Source of the DNA: Verrucomicrobiia bacterium
GTDB lineage: Bacteria; Verrucomicrobiota; Verrucomicrobiia; Limisphaerales; UBA11358
Length of the DNA stretch: 64,000 nt
Reading direction: 5' to 3'
Assembly (NCBI GenBank): GCA_031290985.1
Contig: JARLJW010000027.1
Coordinates: forward strand, 1 to 64,000
In this document: positions 27,415 through 36,278 of the stretch, piece after piece
How the letters are laid out: each line of letters starts with the position of its first letter
Numbering within the stretch: position 1 is the first letter of the stretch
Notes under the pieces: generated by a model
Seen by the model: the letters and a program-made list of their open reading frames with translations, nothing else
The model's database searches: none
What the model was told of the DNA's origin: nothing
Program-made: the position numbers and the translations under genes

Positions 27415-30231
27415 ATGAGCGCAACACATAATCTGTTCGGGACGCTGCAAAATTTTGAACTGGGCAACGGCACGCAGGGTAAATTCTACTCGCTGCCCGC
27501 GCTGGAAAAAGCCGGGGTCGGCCCGGTCTCCAAGCTGCCGGTGTCCATCCGCCTGGTGCTCGAATCCGTGCTGCGCAATTGCGACGGCAAGAAGGTGCAC
27601 GAAGCCAACGTGAAGGAGCTCGCCAACTGGAAGGCGACGGAGACGCGCACGGCGGAAATCCCCTTCGTGGTCGCGCGCATCGTGCTGCAGGATTTTACCG
27701 GGGTGCCGCTGCTGGTGGACCTGGCGGCGATGCGGTCGGCCGTTTCCAAACTGGGCAAGAACCCCAAGATCATCGAGCCGCTGGTGCCGGTGGACCTGGT
27801 GGTGGATCATTCGGTGCAGGTGGATTTCGCCGGCGGCGCGGATTCGCTGGCCAAGAATCTTGATCTGGAATTCACGCGCAACAAGGAGCGTTACCAGTTT
27901 TTGAAATGGGGCATGCAGGCGTTCGACACGTTCAAGGTCGTGCCGCCGGGCATTGGCATCGTGCATCAGGTGAACCTGGAATATCTCGCCAAGGGCGTGC
28001 TGAGCGCGGGTGAGGTTTATTATCCCGACACACTGGTCGGGACGGATTCCCACACGACGATGATCAACGGCCTGGGCATCGTGGGCTGGGGCGTCGGCGG
28101 CATCGAGGCGGAGGCGGGCATGCTGGGCCAGCCGGTTTATTTTCTGACGCCGGACGTGGTGGGCGTGCACTTGACCGGTGCCATCCGCGAAGGCGTGACC
28201 GCCACGGACGTGGCATTGACCGTCACCCAGATTCTGCGCAAGGCGAAGGTCGTGGGCAAGTTCGTGGAATTTTTCGGTCCCGGCGCGGCGGCGCTGCCGC
28301 TCGTGGATCGCGCGACCATTGCGAACATGGCGCCGGAATATGGCGCGACGATGGGCTTTTTCCCGATCGATGCCGAGTGCGCGAATTATCTCCGCGCCAC
28401 CGGCCGCACGGACGAGGCAGTCAAGACCTACGAAAATTATTACAAGGCGCAGGGTCTGTGGGGCATTCCGAAGAAGGGCGACATCACCTACTCGCAGGAA
28501 ATTGAGCTGGATCTCAGCTCGGTGCTGCCCAGCGTGGCCGGCCCGAAACGTCCGCAGGACCGCATTGAACTGCCGAAACTGAAAAACGAATTTATCACCG
28601 CGTTCAGCAAGCCGGTCACCGATAATGGTTTTGGCATGAAGGCGGAAGAGATGACCCGCACGGTGCATGTCTCGGCGGGCGGTGAAATTCATCCGGGCGG
28701 CGGCAGCCAGGCCGGTGGCAATGCCAAGCGCAGTGAGCAGGAAATGGCCGGCGAGCATCCCACGCCCGACCCGCTGCACGGCAGCGCCAAGCGCCTGGAG
28801 GGCAATGTGCGCAACGGTTCGGTGCTGATCGCCGCCATCACGAGCTGCACGAACACCTCGAACCCGAGCGTGATGCTGGCGGCCGGGTTGCTGGCGAAAA
28901 AGGCCGTGGAACGCGGGCTGTCAGTGAATTCCACGGTCAAGGCGTCGCTCGCGCCGGGATCACGCGTGGTCAGTGATTATCTCGACAAGACCGGCCTGCA
29001 GCCGTATCTCGACAAGCTGGGTTTCAATCTCGTCGGCTATGGCTGCACGACGTGCATCGGCAACTCCGGCCCGCTGCATCCGGCCATCGAGGACGCCATT
29101 GTGAAAAACAACCTGGTCGCCGCGTCGGTGCTTTCCGGCAACCGCAATTTTGAAGCGCGCGTCCACCAGAACATCAAGGCGAACTTCCTCATGTCACCGC
29201 CGCTCGTGGTGGCCTTTGCGCTGGCGGGCCGCGTGGACATCGACCTGGCCAATGAGGCGCTGGGCACCGGCCGGGATGGCAAGCCGGTATTCTTGCGCGA
29301 CATCTGGCCGAGCCTCCGCGAAGTGCGCGACCTGATGCAGGCCGCATTGCAGCCGGACGTTTTCCGCCGCCTGTACAAGGATTTCGCCGCGCAGAACCCG
29401 AAGTGGAACGAAATCTCCTCGAGCACCGGCAACGTGTACGAGTGGGACCGCAAGTCCACGTATATCCAGGAGCCGCCGTTTTTCGAGAATTTCTCGATGC
29501 AGCCGGGCAGCATCGCCCCGATCACCGGCGCGCGGGCGTTGGGGATCTTTGGCGACAGCGTGACGACCGACCACATCTCGCCCGCGGGTTCGTTCAAGAA
29601 AACGACGCCGGCCGGGAAGTATCTCGTCGAGAACGGTGTGGCCGTGGAGGATTTCAACAGCTACGGCTCGCGTCGTGGCAATGACCGGGTGATGACGCGC
29701 GGCACGTTCGCGAACGTGCGCATCAAGAACCAGATGGTGCCCGGTGTGGAAGGCGGCGTGACGAAGCTGCAGCCCTCCGGCGAACAGGTGAGCATCTATG
29801 ACGCCTCGATGAAATATCAGGCGGAAAAGACGCCGCTGGTGATCATCGCCGGCCAGGAATACGGCACCGGCTCATCGCGCGACTGGGCGGCGAAGGGGAC
29901 GAACCTGCTCGGCGTGAAAGCCGTGGTGGCACAGAGCTTCGAGCGCATTCATCGCAGCAATCTTGTGGGCATGGGTGTGCTGCCCTTGCAATTCAAGGAA
30001 GGCACCACGGCGCAGAGTTTGAAGCTGGACGGCACGGAGACCTACGACATCGTGGGTCTCGACGCGAACATCAAGCCGCAGCAGGACCTGACGCTGAAGA
30101 TCACGCGCAAGGATGGCGCGGTGGAGAATGTGAATGTGCGTTGCCGCATTGATACGCCGATCGAGATCGATTATTACCAGCATGGCGGCATCTTGCCGTA
30201 TGTGTTGCGGCAGTTGGTGGCGAAGGCGTAA
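27415..30231 (+). CDS. acnA: Aconitate hydratase
   Basis: A 938-residue TCA-cycle enzyme that interconverts citrate and isocitrate. The three [4Fe-4S] ligands are seen: C478 in SCTNTS, and C544 and C547 in [12 protein letters not shown]-terminal [21 protein letters not shown] and the C-terminal swivelling domain with [10 protein letters not shown] (substrate Arg) are all present. It has an inserted loop around residues 425-465 rich in Gly, Ser and His, which makes it slightly longer than E. coli AcnA (891). The start is the ATG after an AT-rich stretch (TTTATATATCAC). A REP pair lies immediately after the stop and may end its transcript. Confidence 0.96.
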   Translation: MSATHNLFGTLQNFELGNGTQGKFYSLPALEKAGVGPVSKLPVSIRLVLESVLRNCDGKKVHEANVKELANWKATETRTAEIPFVVARIVLQDFTGVPLLVDLAAMRSAVSKLGKNPKIIEPLVPVDLVVDHSVQVDFAGGADSLAKNLDLEFTRNKERYQFLKWGMQAFDTFKVVPPGIGIVHQVNLEYLAKGVLSAGEVYYPDTLVGTDSHTTMINGLGIVGWGVGGIEAEAGMLGQPVYFLTPDVVGVHLTGAIREGVTATDVALTVTQILRKAKVVGKFVEFFGPGAAALPLVDRATIANMAPEYGATMGFFPIDAECANYLRATGRTDEAVKTYENYYKAQGLWGIPKKGDITYSQEIELDLSSVLPSVAGPKRPQDRIELPKLKNEFITAFSKPVTDNGFGMKAEEMTRTVHVSAGGEIHPGGGSQAGGNAKRSEQEMAGEHPTPDPLHGSAKRLEGNVRNGSVLIAAITSCTNTSNPSVMLAAGLLAKKAVERGLSVNSTVKASLAPGSRVVSDYLDKTGLQPYLDKLGFNLVGYGCTTCIGNSGPLHPAIEDAIVKNNLVAASVLSGNRNFEARVHQNIKANFLMSPPLVVAFALAGRVDIDLANEALGTGRDGKPVFLRDIWPSLREVRDLMQAALQPDVFRRLYKDFAAQNPKWNEISSSTGNVYEWDRKSTYIQEPPFFENFSMQPGSIAPITGARALGIFGDSVTTDHISPAGSFKKTTPAGKYLVENGVAVEDFNSYGSRRGNDRVMTRGTFANVRIKNQMVPGVEGGVTKLQPSGEQVSIYDASMKYQAEKTPLVIIAGQEYGTGSSRDWAAKGTNLLGVKAVVAQSFERIHRSNLVGMGVLPLQFKEGTTAQSLKLDGTETYDIVGLDANIKPQQDLTLKITRKDGAVENVNVRCRIDTPIEIDYYQHGGILPYVLRQLVAKA

Positions 30232-30236
30232 ATCAG

Positions 30237-30310
30237 CGGAGCACCGAGCTCCAGCTCGGCAAGCAGGTGGCCAACATTTGAACGAGCCGAGCTGGAGCTC
30301 GGCGCTCCGG
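30237..30310. repeat. Inverted pair of REP palindromes, GAGCTGGAGCTCGGC family
   Basis: CCGAGCTCCAGCTCGG (30242-30257) and GCCGAGCTGGAGCTCGGC (30286-30303) are opposite-facing copies just after the aconitase stop. The same palindrome lies directly before the RAYT gene (31371) and before rsmB (32207), so this looks like one REP family around one transposase. The second copy also begins the 138-bp duplication that runs to 30423. Confidence 0.85.
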
Positions 30311-30423
30311 CTAAATTTGCCGTGTCTGCGTTGTGTTAGGGTTGCCCAATCGCGTATGCTGCGGGCTGTGATTCACAATGTTCATGAGATCGCGGCGGAG
30401 GTGATCCGCAAAACCGGCAAGGA
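30286..30423 (+). repeat. 138-bp direct duplication of the rsmB 5' region, copy 1
   Basis: The segment matches 32207-32344 at about 132 of 138 positions. It contains a REP palindrome, the upstream region of the RsmB-type gene and its first 22 codons. The mismatches lie mostly between palindrome and ATG. The last shared bases fall within codon 23 of rsmB. Copy 1 has no downstream rsmB sequence. Confidence 0.9.
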
Positions 30424-30454
30424 TAGGCTGGTTGAAGCCCCGCCATTTTTTTAA
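30356..30454 (+). pseudogene. Truncated rsmB 5' end (possible 32-residue leader peptide)
   Basis: An ATG at 30356 starts a frame almost identical to the N-terminus of the RsmB-like protein (AVIHNVHEIAAEVIRKTGKD), then diverges to RLVEAPPFF and stops at TAA 30452-30454. The rhomboid ATG (30457) is two bases later. The frame is therefore a remnant of the duplication that could still be translated and could couple translation of the rhomboid gene to an rsmB-type start region. Confidence 0.75.
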
Positions 30455-30456
30455 GC

Positions 30457-31302
30457 ATGAACGCACCGGCAACAATCATCGTCTTGGTGGTCACGGGGTT
30501 GGCCACATTGTTTGCTTTCCAAAGGCCGGACATCCGGGAGAAGTGGATATTTGACCCGCAGGCGATCCTGGCGGACAAGGAGTATTACCGGCTGTACACG
30601 TCCGGTTTGATCCATGCGGACTGGATGCATTTTGCGTTCAATGCCTTCAGCTTTTACAGCTTTGCCGAATACATTGAGGAGATCTACGGTGCAAAGGTGA
30701 TGCTCCTCATCTACGGCTGTTCGATCTTGGGTGGTTCGCTGCTGTCGCTGATCATCCACCGGCATCATGAATACCGGGCGCTGGGGGCGTCGGGAGGAGT
30801 CTGCGGGATCATTTTCGCCTCCATTTTTCTGTTGCCGGGCGGTTCCATTAACATGTTCTTCCTGCCGATCGGCATACCGGCGTATCTCTACGCCGTGATT
30901 TTCCTCGTCGGCTCGTTTTTTGCCCACCACAAGCAACTGGGCAACATCGGTCACGACGCGCATTTGGGCGGGGCAATTGTTGGGTTGCTGGTGGCGACGG
31001 GGCTTTATCCCAACATGATCATCGCCGCGCCGGGAATGTTTGCCTTGGTGCTCGGTTTGTCGCTGGTCATTTTGGTGGTTTTGATTTTGGGACCGAATCA
31101 TTCAGGTGGTCGGAGTTTTTGGAAAAAGAATGAAACCGTGGGCGGCGAGCGGGCACGCAGTTATCAGGAGAACGCCGACCGGAATGAAAAGGTGGCCGAA
31201 CTGGATGGGTTGCTGGACAAGGTTGCGAAGCAAGGGATCAAGAGCCTTTCGGATTTGGAACGGGAACGGATGGAGCAGTTGTCGAAGGAACTGTATCGGT
31301 GA
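30457..31302 (+). CDS. Rhomboid-family intramembrane serine protease
   Basis: A 281-residue membrane protein with six expected helices. The catalytic dyad is visible: S112 in GASGGVCG and H169 in GHDAHLGGA, plus the conserved H-x3-N in HFAFNAF near residue 55. It cleaves transmembrane substrates within the inner membrane. After the core comes a soluble C-terminal tail of about 60 charged residues ending in KSLSDLERERMEQLSKEL, which is like the small tail domain seen on some rhomboids. Its start follows a truncated copy of the rsmB 5' end by two bases, so it may share rsmB's initiation signals. Confidence 0.9.
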   Translation: MNAPATIIVLVVTGLATLFAFQRPDIREKWIFDPQAILADKEYYRLYTSGLIHADWMHFAFNAFSFYSFAEYIEEIYGAKVMLLIYGCSILGGSLLSLIIHRHHEYRALGASGGVCGIIFASIFLLPGGSINMFFLPIGIPAYLYAVIFLVGSFFAHHKQLGNIGHDAHLGGAIVGLLVATGLYPNMIIAAPGMFALVLGLSLVILVVLILGPNHSGGRSFWKKNETVGGERARSYQENADRNEKVAELDGLLDKVAKQGIKSLSDLERERMEQLSKELYR

Positions 31303-31370
31303 AGGCGGGCGGTGGATCCGCATGCGTATGATTTTGGGGAAATTGAACCATATGTAAATTCTATCAACGA

Positions 31371-31395
31371 GCCGAGCTGGAGCTCGGCGCTCCGG
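31371..31395 (+). repeat. REP palindrome before the RAYT gene
   Basis: GCCGAGCTGGAGCTCGGC, then GCTCCGG, ends four bases before the RAYT start codon at 31400. It matches 30286-30310 and 32207-32231 exactly over 25 bases, so the transposase gene is flanked on both sides by the same palindrome, in the same orientation. Confidence 0.85.
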
Positions 31396-31399
31396 GGAT

Positions 31400-32155
31400 A
31401 TGACATTACGGGCCAAGCGTGAACATCCGCGCGAACTGGTGATGGGGAAAAACCTCTGGTCGGATCGCAAGCTGACGGATGCGGAGCGCACGCTTGGTTT
31501 TCTTGGCTGGCATGAGCGGGGTTATCTGCCGCATTGTGATTTTCCCAACCTCATCCAGTTTGTCACTTTTCGATTGGAAGATTCATTGCCGGCATCACAA
31601 CGCGGTGAGTGGGAGCATTTGCTGAAGATTGAGGATGTACGTGAGCGCAGGACGAAGCTGGAGGAGTATTTGGATCGCGGCGTTGGTGAATATTGTTTGC
31701 GGGAGGCGCGGATCGCCAAGATTACGGAGGATACGCTGCTTCATTTTCATGGTGCCCGATACGAACTGTTGGCTTGGTGCGTAATGCCGAACCATGTTCA
31801 TGTGTTGGTGGATGTGCGGATGACGCCGCTGTGGAAGATCATTCAAAACTGGAAGGTCCATTCAGAAAGTCAGACGCGAAAACTGCTGTCGCCGGAGCGC
31901 CGAGCACCGCCTCGGCGTGAGGCAAATCCTGCCATGAGCTTGCCGGGACGGTGCCCGGCGCTCCAAACTTTGCGATGGCAGCGGGAGTATTGGGATACGT
32001 TTATGCGGGATGAGACGCAAACGCGGAAGGCCATCCGGTACATTGAGTGTAATCCGGTGAAGGCGAAGTTGTGCCGGACGCCGGAGGTGTGGGAATTTGG
32101 CAGCGGGAGGTTTCGAGATGGTTATAAGAGATTGATTTTACCCATAACTTCCTAG
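31400..32155 (+). CDS. REP-associated tyrosine transposase (RAYT, IS200-like Y1)
   Basis: A 251-residue HUH endonuclease. The HUH motif is H132-V-H134 in WCVMPNHVHVL. The C-terminal Tyr region is in REYWDTFMRDE and AIRYIECNPVKA, as in RAYT proteins (TnpA_REP). RAYTs act on REP hairpins rather than on insertion-sequence ends. The core is interrupted at about residues 162-191 by an in-frame segment encoded by REP-like DNA (31891-31964), which may inactivate it. Palindromes of the GAGCTGGAGCTCGGC family flank the gene. An internal Met 14 residues in is an alternative start clear of the palindrome. Confidence 0.9.
   Translation: MTLRAKREHPRELVMGKNLWSDRKLTDAERTLGFLGWHERGYLPHCDFPNLIQFVTFRLEDSLPASQRGEWEHLLKIEDVRERRTKLEEYLDRGVGEYCLREARIAKITEDTLLHFHGARYELLAWCVMPNHVHVLVDVRMTPLWKIIQNWKVHSESQTRKLLSPERRAPPRREANPAMSLPGRCPALQTLRWQREYWDTFMRDETQTRKAIRYIECNPVKAKLCRTPEVWEFGSGRFRDGYKRLILPITS
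31891..31964 (+). repeat. REP-like sequence inserted inside the RAYT gene
   Basis: Two palindrome-like blocks lie in the coding sequence: GCCGGAGCGCCGAGCACCG with CCTCGGCGTG, then TTGCCGGGACGGTGCCCGGC followed by GCTCC. The second block is the same family as 42628-42651 and 45457-45481. Together they encode SPERRAPPRR and LPGRCPALQ, which have no counterpart in normal RAYT proteins. The insertion keeps the reading frame. Confidence 0.75.
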
Positions 32156-32206
32156 CTGGGGAAGGTCGGGCATTCTTCGGCATCAGTTCGCGCCGATGAC
32201 AATCGT

Positions 32207-32344
32207 GCCGAGCTGGAGCTCGGCGCTCCGGGTGAATTTGCCGCGTCTGCGTTGTGTTGGGGTAGCCCAATCGCGTATGCTGGGGGCTGTGATTCACAAT
32301 GTTCATGAGATCGCGGCGGAGGTGATCCGCAAAACCGGCAAGGA
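32207..32344 (+). repeat. 138-bp direct duplication, copy 2 (intact rsmB start)
   Basis: This is the probable parental copy: it leads into the full RsmB-like gene. It begins with the REP palindrome GCCGAGCTGGAGCTCGGC. Copy 1 lies 1921 bases upstream, before the rhomboid gene. The rhomboid and RAYT genes lie between the two copies. Confidence 0.9.
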
Positions 32345-33428
32345 CAAGCCGGCGGATGCGGCGTTGCGCGAAGTCCTCAAGCAGATCAAAGACCTCGCGC
32401 CGTTCGATGCGACGGAGGTGGCCAAGACGGTTTTTCTTTATTATCGCTGGCACGTCTGGCTGCGCGAGGAGCGCGGCGTGGAGGCCAAGATGCGTTTCGC
32501 CATCCGCTTGAATCAACGTTTTCAGGCGGATTCCACCAGCGTGCCGTACTCGGAACTGCGGGCCAATGCCGTGCCGGCCTGGACGGCGGAGGAGATGGAA
32601 GTGACTGACCAATGGCTGCTGTCTTTGCAACGTGAACCGAAGCTGTGGCTGCGCGCCAAGCGTGGCACCGGCGAGGCGCTGGCGCGAACCCTGTTCGCGG
32701 CCGACGTCAGCCCGTTGGTGCCGGATGCCTTGCTGTATCGCGGCGAGGAAGATTTGTTCAAGACGCCGGAATTTCACGCGGGCGAATTCGAGATCCAGGA
32801 CATCGCATCGCAGGTGGTCGGGATGCTGTGTGCGCCGCAGCCGGGCGAGGCTTGGTGGGACACCTGCGCGGGCGAGGGTGGCAAGACGCTGCATTTGTCC
32901 GACCTGATGCAGAACAAGGGAATGCTCTGGGCCAGCGACCGGGCGGAATGGCGTTTGACCAAGCTGAAGCGCCGGGCCGGGCGGGCGAAGGTGTTCAACT
33001 ATCGCTCGGCATTCTGGGATGGCGGCACCAAGCTGCCCACGAAAACCAAATTCGACGGTGTGCTGGTGGATGCCCCGTGCAGCGGCATCGGAACCTGGCA
33101 GCGCAACCCGCAGGCGCGCTGGACCACGACGCCGAATGATGTGCGCGAACTGTCGGAAATCCAAAAAAAGCTGCTGGGGAACGTGGTGCCCAACATCAAG
33201 CCCGGCGGTAAATTGATCTTCTCGGTCTGCACACTGACGCGGGCGGAGACGACGGAGGTGGTGGAGGCTTTTAATGCGAAGTTCGCGGCGGAGTTTGAGC
33301 CGATGATTTTTCCGGAAATGAAATTCGACGGGCGCACAGTTGAGAATGCGTCGCAAGTGATGGTCTGGCCGGATGATTTGGGCGGTAATGGGATGTTTAT
33401 TGCGGGGTGGCGACGGAGAAAGGTGTAG
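32277..33428 (+). CDS. RsmB/NOP2-family RNA cytosine-C5 methyltransferase
   Basis: The product is 383 residues from ATG 32277; the frame is open upstream through the REP element but that part is not protein-like. SAM binding is in DTCAGEGGKT. Motif IV is DAPCSGIGTW, with the PC Cys used for enzyme release, and motif VI has the second Cys in SVCTLT. These two Cys mark m5C RNA methyltransferases. RsmB modifies C967 of 16S rRNA in E. coli; the exact target here is not known. An N-terminal NusB-like helical region is short. The gene's first 68 bases with upstream DNA are duplicated before the rhomboid gene. Confidence 0.88.
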   Translation: MLGAVIHNVHEIAAEVIRKTGKDKPADAALREVLKQIKDLAPFDATEVAKTVFLYYRWHVWLREERGVEAKMRFAIRLNQRFQADSTSVPYSELRANAVPAWTAEEMEVTDQWLLSLQREPKLWLRAKRGTGEALARTLFAADVSPLVPDALLYRGEEDLFKTPEFHAGEFEIQDIASQVVGMLCAPQPGEAWWDTCAGEGGKTLHLSDLMQNKGMLWASDRAEWRLTKLKRRAGRAKVFNYRSAFWDGGTKLPTKTKFDGVLVDAPCSGIGTWQRNPQARWTTTPNDVRELSEIQKKLLGNVVPNIKPGGKLIFSVCTLTRAETTEVVEAFNAKFAAEFEPMIFPEMKFDGRTVENASQVMVWPDDLGGNGMFIAGWRRRKV

Positions 33429-33452
33429 GCGCGTTTTCACCTCTCACCCTAA

Positions 33453-33477
33453 CCCTCTCCCCTCCGAGGGGAGAGGG
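33453..33477. repeat. Palindrome of the CCCTCTCCCCT family
   Basis: A perfect 11-bp inverted repeat (CCCTCTCCCCT, CCG, AGGGGAGAGGG) lies 24 bases after the rsmB stop. Related palindromes occur at 44398-44460 and 51288-51430. It could also act as a transcript terminator between the convergent rsmB and M16 genes. Confidence 0.7.
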
Positions 33478-33523
33478 GACTGACAAGGGCGGCTATTTCA
33501 CAGGGTGCCGTGATAATGTGGAA

Positions 33524-33568
33524 GCGCTGCGGCTGGTCCCTCGGCGGGACACAGCCGCGCTCCGTTGC
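33524..33568. repeat. REP-like element, CTGCGGCTGGTCCCT family, copy 1
   Basis: GCTGCGGCTGGTCCCT, a short spacer, then ACACAGCCGCGCTCCGTTG form an imperfect hairpin (GCGGCTG with CAGCCGC). The element directly abuts the stop codon of the M16 peptidase gene. Further copies are at 48913-48957 and 49298-49354. Confidence 0.75.
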
Positions 33569-36112
33569 TTACTTTTCCGGGCGGATGATGGCGATGACGG
33601 TGCTTTCGGGCTTCAGATATTTTTCCGCGACGGCTTTGATCTGCTCGAGGGTCACGGCTTCGTATTTGGCATCGTCGGCTTCGTTGCGCTGGTAGCCCAG
33701 ACCGTAGAGTTCGTCGAGGGCGCTGGTTGAGGCGAGATGGCCGAGGTCGGCGCGGGAGATTTTTTTCTGGCCGATGATCTTGGCCTTGGCGCGTTTCAAT
33801 TCATCGGCGGTCAAGCCTTCAGTGCGCAGCAACTCGGCCTCCTTGAGGAGTTCTTTTTCGACCTGTTCAGTTTTGGATGGCTCGGTGCCGGTGTAAAACG
33901 CGAAGTAGCCCGGGGCCACGCCGCACATGGTTTGCGCCCCGACGTAATAGGCGAGCCCGAGCTGTTCGCGGATGCGCAGGAACAGGCGCGAGCCAAGGTC
34001 GCTGCAGGTTTCCTGCAAAATCTCCAGCGCGTAACGGTCTTCGCTGAACATTGTGGTGCCGGGGAAACCGATGACGAGGACGGCTTGTTTCTTGTCGCGT
34101 GTTTCGGTGATGTGCTTGGGCGCGGTGAGCGGCTGCAGATTGTAGGTGGCCGGCTGCTGGGCGAACGGTTTCCAATTGGCGAAGGCCTTTTTCACCGCTT
34201 CTTTGACATCGGCCGCTTTGACATCGCCAAAAATTGCCATGACGCAGTTGTTGGGCACGGTCAGCCGGTGATGGAAGGCTTTCAGGTCGGCGACGGAGAT
34301 TTTGGCGACGCTGGTCTCGCTGCCGATGGGGTCGAGGCCGAAGTTGGTGGTGCCGAAGAGGCCGCGCCGCATGGCGAGGCTGGCGCTCTTGAGCAGGTCA
34401 TCGCGCCGCGACTGGATGCCGGCCAGCTGGACCTCGCGTTCGCGTTCCAGTTCGTCGGCGGGGAAAAGGGGATTCAGCAAAACATCGGCGACGAGGTTGA
34501 GTCCGATGTCAAAATCGCTGCTCATCACTTCGGCATTCACGCCGTAGCTCTGGTTGCCGCCATAGCTGTCGATGTGGCCGCCGACGGATTCGATCTCGGT
34601 GGCGATCTTTTCCGCGGTGCGCGTCTTGGTGCCTTTGAGCAGCAATTTGGCCAGCAGGGACGTGCTGCCGTTGTTGGCTTCATTTTCCGCCAGCACCCCG
34701 CCTTGGAAGACGGCGCGGAATTCCACGAACGGCAGGCGATGATCCTCCTTCACCAGCAATTTCAAGCCGTTGGGCAGCTCGATCTTCTGGATGGGATGAT
34801 CGGAGGTGGCTTCAATATTCACCTTGGGCTTGGGGGCGGTGCCTTCGGGGAGGAGCGCGTACAGCGTGCGGTTCTCGACGGTGAGGTAGGTGCGGGCGAC
34901 GCGCTGGACATCATTCGTGGTGACCTGCTTGACGGCGGCGAGGTAGCGTTCGGAAAAATTCAGGTCGTTCGCCGCAAGCCAGTTGCCGCCGAGATTTTGC
35001 GCCTGGCCTTCCATCGTTTTGCGGGAGGAGAGGGTGGCGGAGATGAATTGCTTCATGGCCTTCTGCAATTCATCGGAAGTGACGGACAGGGATTTTATTT
35101 TCTCGATCTCGGCGAGGATGGCGGCGTTGGCGGGTTCAAATTTGTCACCGTCCACGACCGAGCTGACGCCGAACAGGCCGGGCAGGCCGGGACTGTAGGT
35201 CCAGGCATCGACGTGATGCACGAGACCCTGTTTCTCGCGCACCGATTGGTGCAGGCGCGAACTGCGTCCGCTGCCAAGCAGCACCGCGAGCACGTCGAGG
35301 ACGGGAACGTCCGCGTGGCGCAGTTCGGGGATGTGCCAGGCGTAGTGGGCGTGGCCAAGTTCCACGGCGGCTTCCTCGACGATGGTGCGTTCGCCGGTCT
35401 GCTTCGGCTCGAGCGGCAGGACAACGGGCGGCATGGCCTGCGACTTGGTATTCGCGTAGGCGGTTTTGATCTGGGCGACGACCTCGGTGTTCTTCACATC
35501 GCCGGCGACGACGTAGAAGACGTTGTTGGGCGCGTATTTCTCGGTGAAATAGGTGCGGATATCGTCGGGCTGGATGCGGTTGAAGATGTCGAGGTAGCCG
35601 ATGATGGTATAGCGATAGGGGCTTTTGGTGTAGGCGACCTCGAAGAGGCGGCGGCTGGCGCGGCGGCCGGGGTCGTCCTGGCCCATGTCCATTTCGCGGC
35701 GGATGACATCGAGTTCCTTGGCGAGTTCGTCGGGCGGCAGGGTGGCGTGCTGCATGATGTCGCACAAAATATCAATGGCCTTGACCGCGCCGGTGTTGGG
35801 GACGTCGATGTGATAGACGGTGCGGTCGAAGCTGGTGTAGGCGTTCATGTAGCCGCCGGCTTCCTGGACTTCCTGGTCGATGCGGCTGCCGGGGCGGGTG
35901 GTGGTGCCCTTGAAGAGCATGTGTTCGAGCACGTGGGACAGCCCGGCGCCGAGCCATTTGCCCTCGTGGATGCTGCCGGCGCAGCACCAGGCCTGCGCGG
36001 AAACGACCGGCGCGTTATGGTCTTCGCGCACAATGATGGTCAGGCCGTTGTCGAGCGTCGTGATGGTGACGCCGGGCGGGATGGACGGGATGGCAGCGGT
36101 ATTTTTGCTCAT
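33569..36112 (-). CDS. M16 family zinc metallopeptidase, two-domain
   Basis: The product is 847 residues from ATG 36112; an ATG at 36157 would add 15 residues. The inverted zinc motif H-x2-E-H is seen at about H60 (HVLEH) in the first M16 domain, with the expected downstream acidic residues. A second M16-like unit begins near residue 460 (LPNGLKLLVKEDHRLPFV) but has no H-x2-E-H. This is the usual active/inactive pairing of processing-protease and PqqL-type M16 proteins. No signal peptide is evident, so cytoplasmic or peripheral location is likely. The substrate is unknown. Confidence 0.9.
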   Translation of the reverse strand: MSKNTAAIPSIPPGVTITTLDNGLTIIVREDHNAPVVSAQAWCCAGSIHEGKWLGAGLSHVLEHMLFKGTTTRPGSRIDQEVQEAGGYMNAYTSFDRTVYHIDVPNTGAVKAIDILCDIMQHATLPPDELAKELDVIRREMDMGQDDPGRRASRRLFEVAYTKSPYRYTIIGYLDIFNRIQPDDIRTYFTEKYAPNNVFYVVAGDVKNTEVVAQIKTAYANTKSQAMPPVVLPLEPKQTGERTIVEEAAVELGHAHYAWHIPELRHADVPVLDVLAVLLGSGRSSRLHQSVREKQGLVHHVDAWTYSPGLPGLFGVSSVVDGDKFEPANAAILAEIEKIKSLSVTSDELQKAMKQFISATLSSRKTMEGQAQNLGGNWLAANDLNFSERYLAAVKQVTTNDVQRVARTYLTVENRTLYALLPEGTAPKPKVNIEATSDHPIQKIELPNGLKLLVKEDHRLPFVEFRAVFQGGVLAENEANNGSTSLLAKLLLKGTKTRTAEKIATEIESVGGHIDSYGGNQSYGVNAEVMSSDFDIGLNLVADVLLNPLFPADELEREREVQLAGIQSRRDDLLKSASLAMRRGLFGTTNFGLDPIGSETSVAKISVADLKAFHHRLTVPNNCVMAIFGDVKAADVKEAVKKAFANWKPFAQQPATYNLQPLTAPKHITETRDKKQAVLVIGFPGTTMFSEDRYALEILQETCSDLGSRLFLRIREQLGLAYYVGAQTMCGVAPGYFAFYTGTEPSKTEQVEKELLKEAELLRTEGLTADELKRAKAKIIGQKKISRADLGHLASTSALDELYGLGYQRNEADDAKYEAVTLEQIKAVAEKYLKPESTVIAIIRPEK

Positions 36113-36278
36113 TACGGATAGATGAGGATAAGCGGAAACCGGCTTGGGGCAATTCATTTTGAAACAAGAAAGCCCGCCCTGTGGGGTCCAAGAATCGGCT
36201 TGCCAATAATGGGCGGTTTAACGACCGTTAACGCCTTTGAAAGATGCATTGAGCATTTCGCGTCAAAGAGATATAAAC

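Noticed and set aside
33737-36121. Long open frame on the plus strand (794 codons)
   Set aside because: It is the antisense shadow of the M16 peptidase gene. High GC with strong third-base bias leaves long open antisense frames. Composition is Gly/Val/Asp-skewed and no domain is recognisable.
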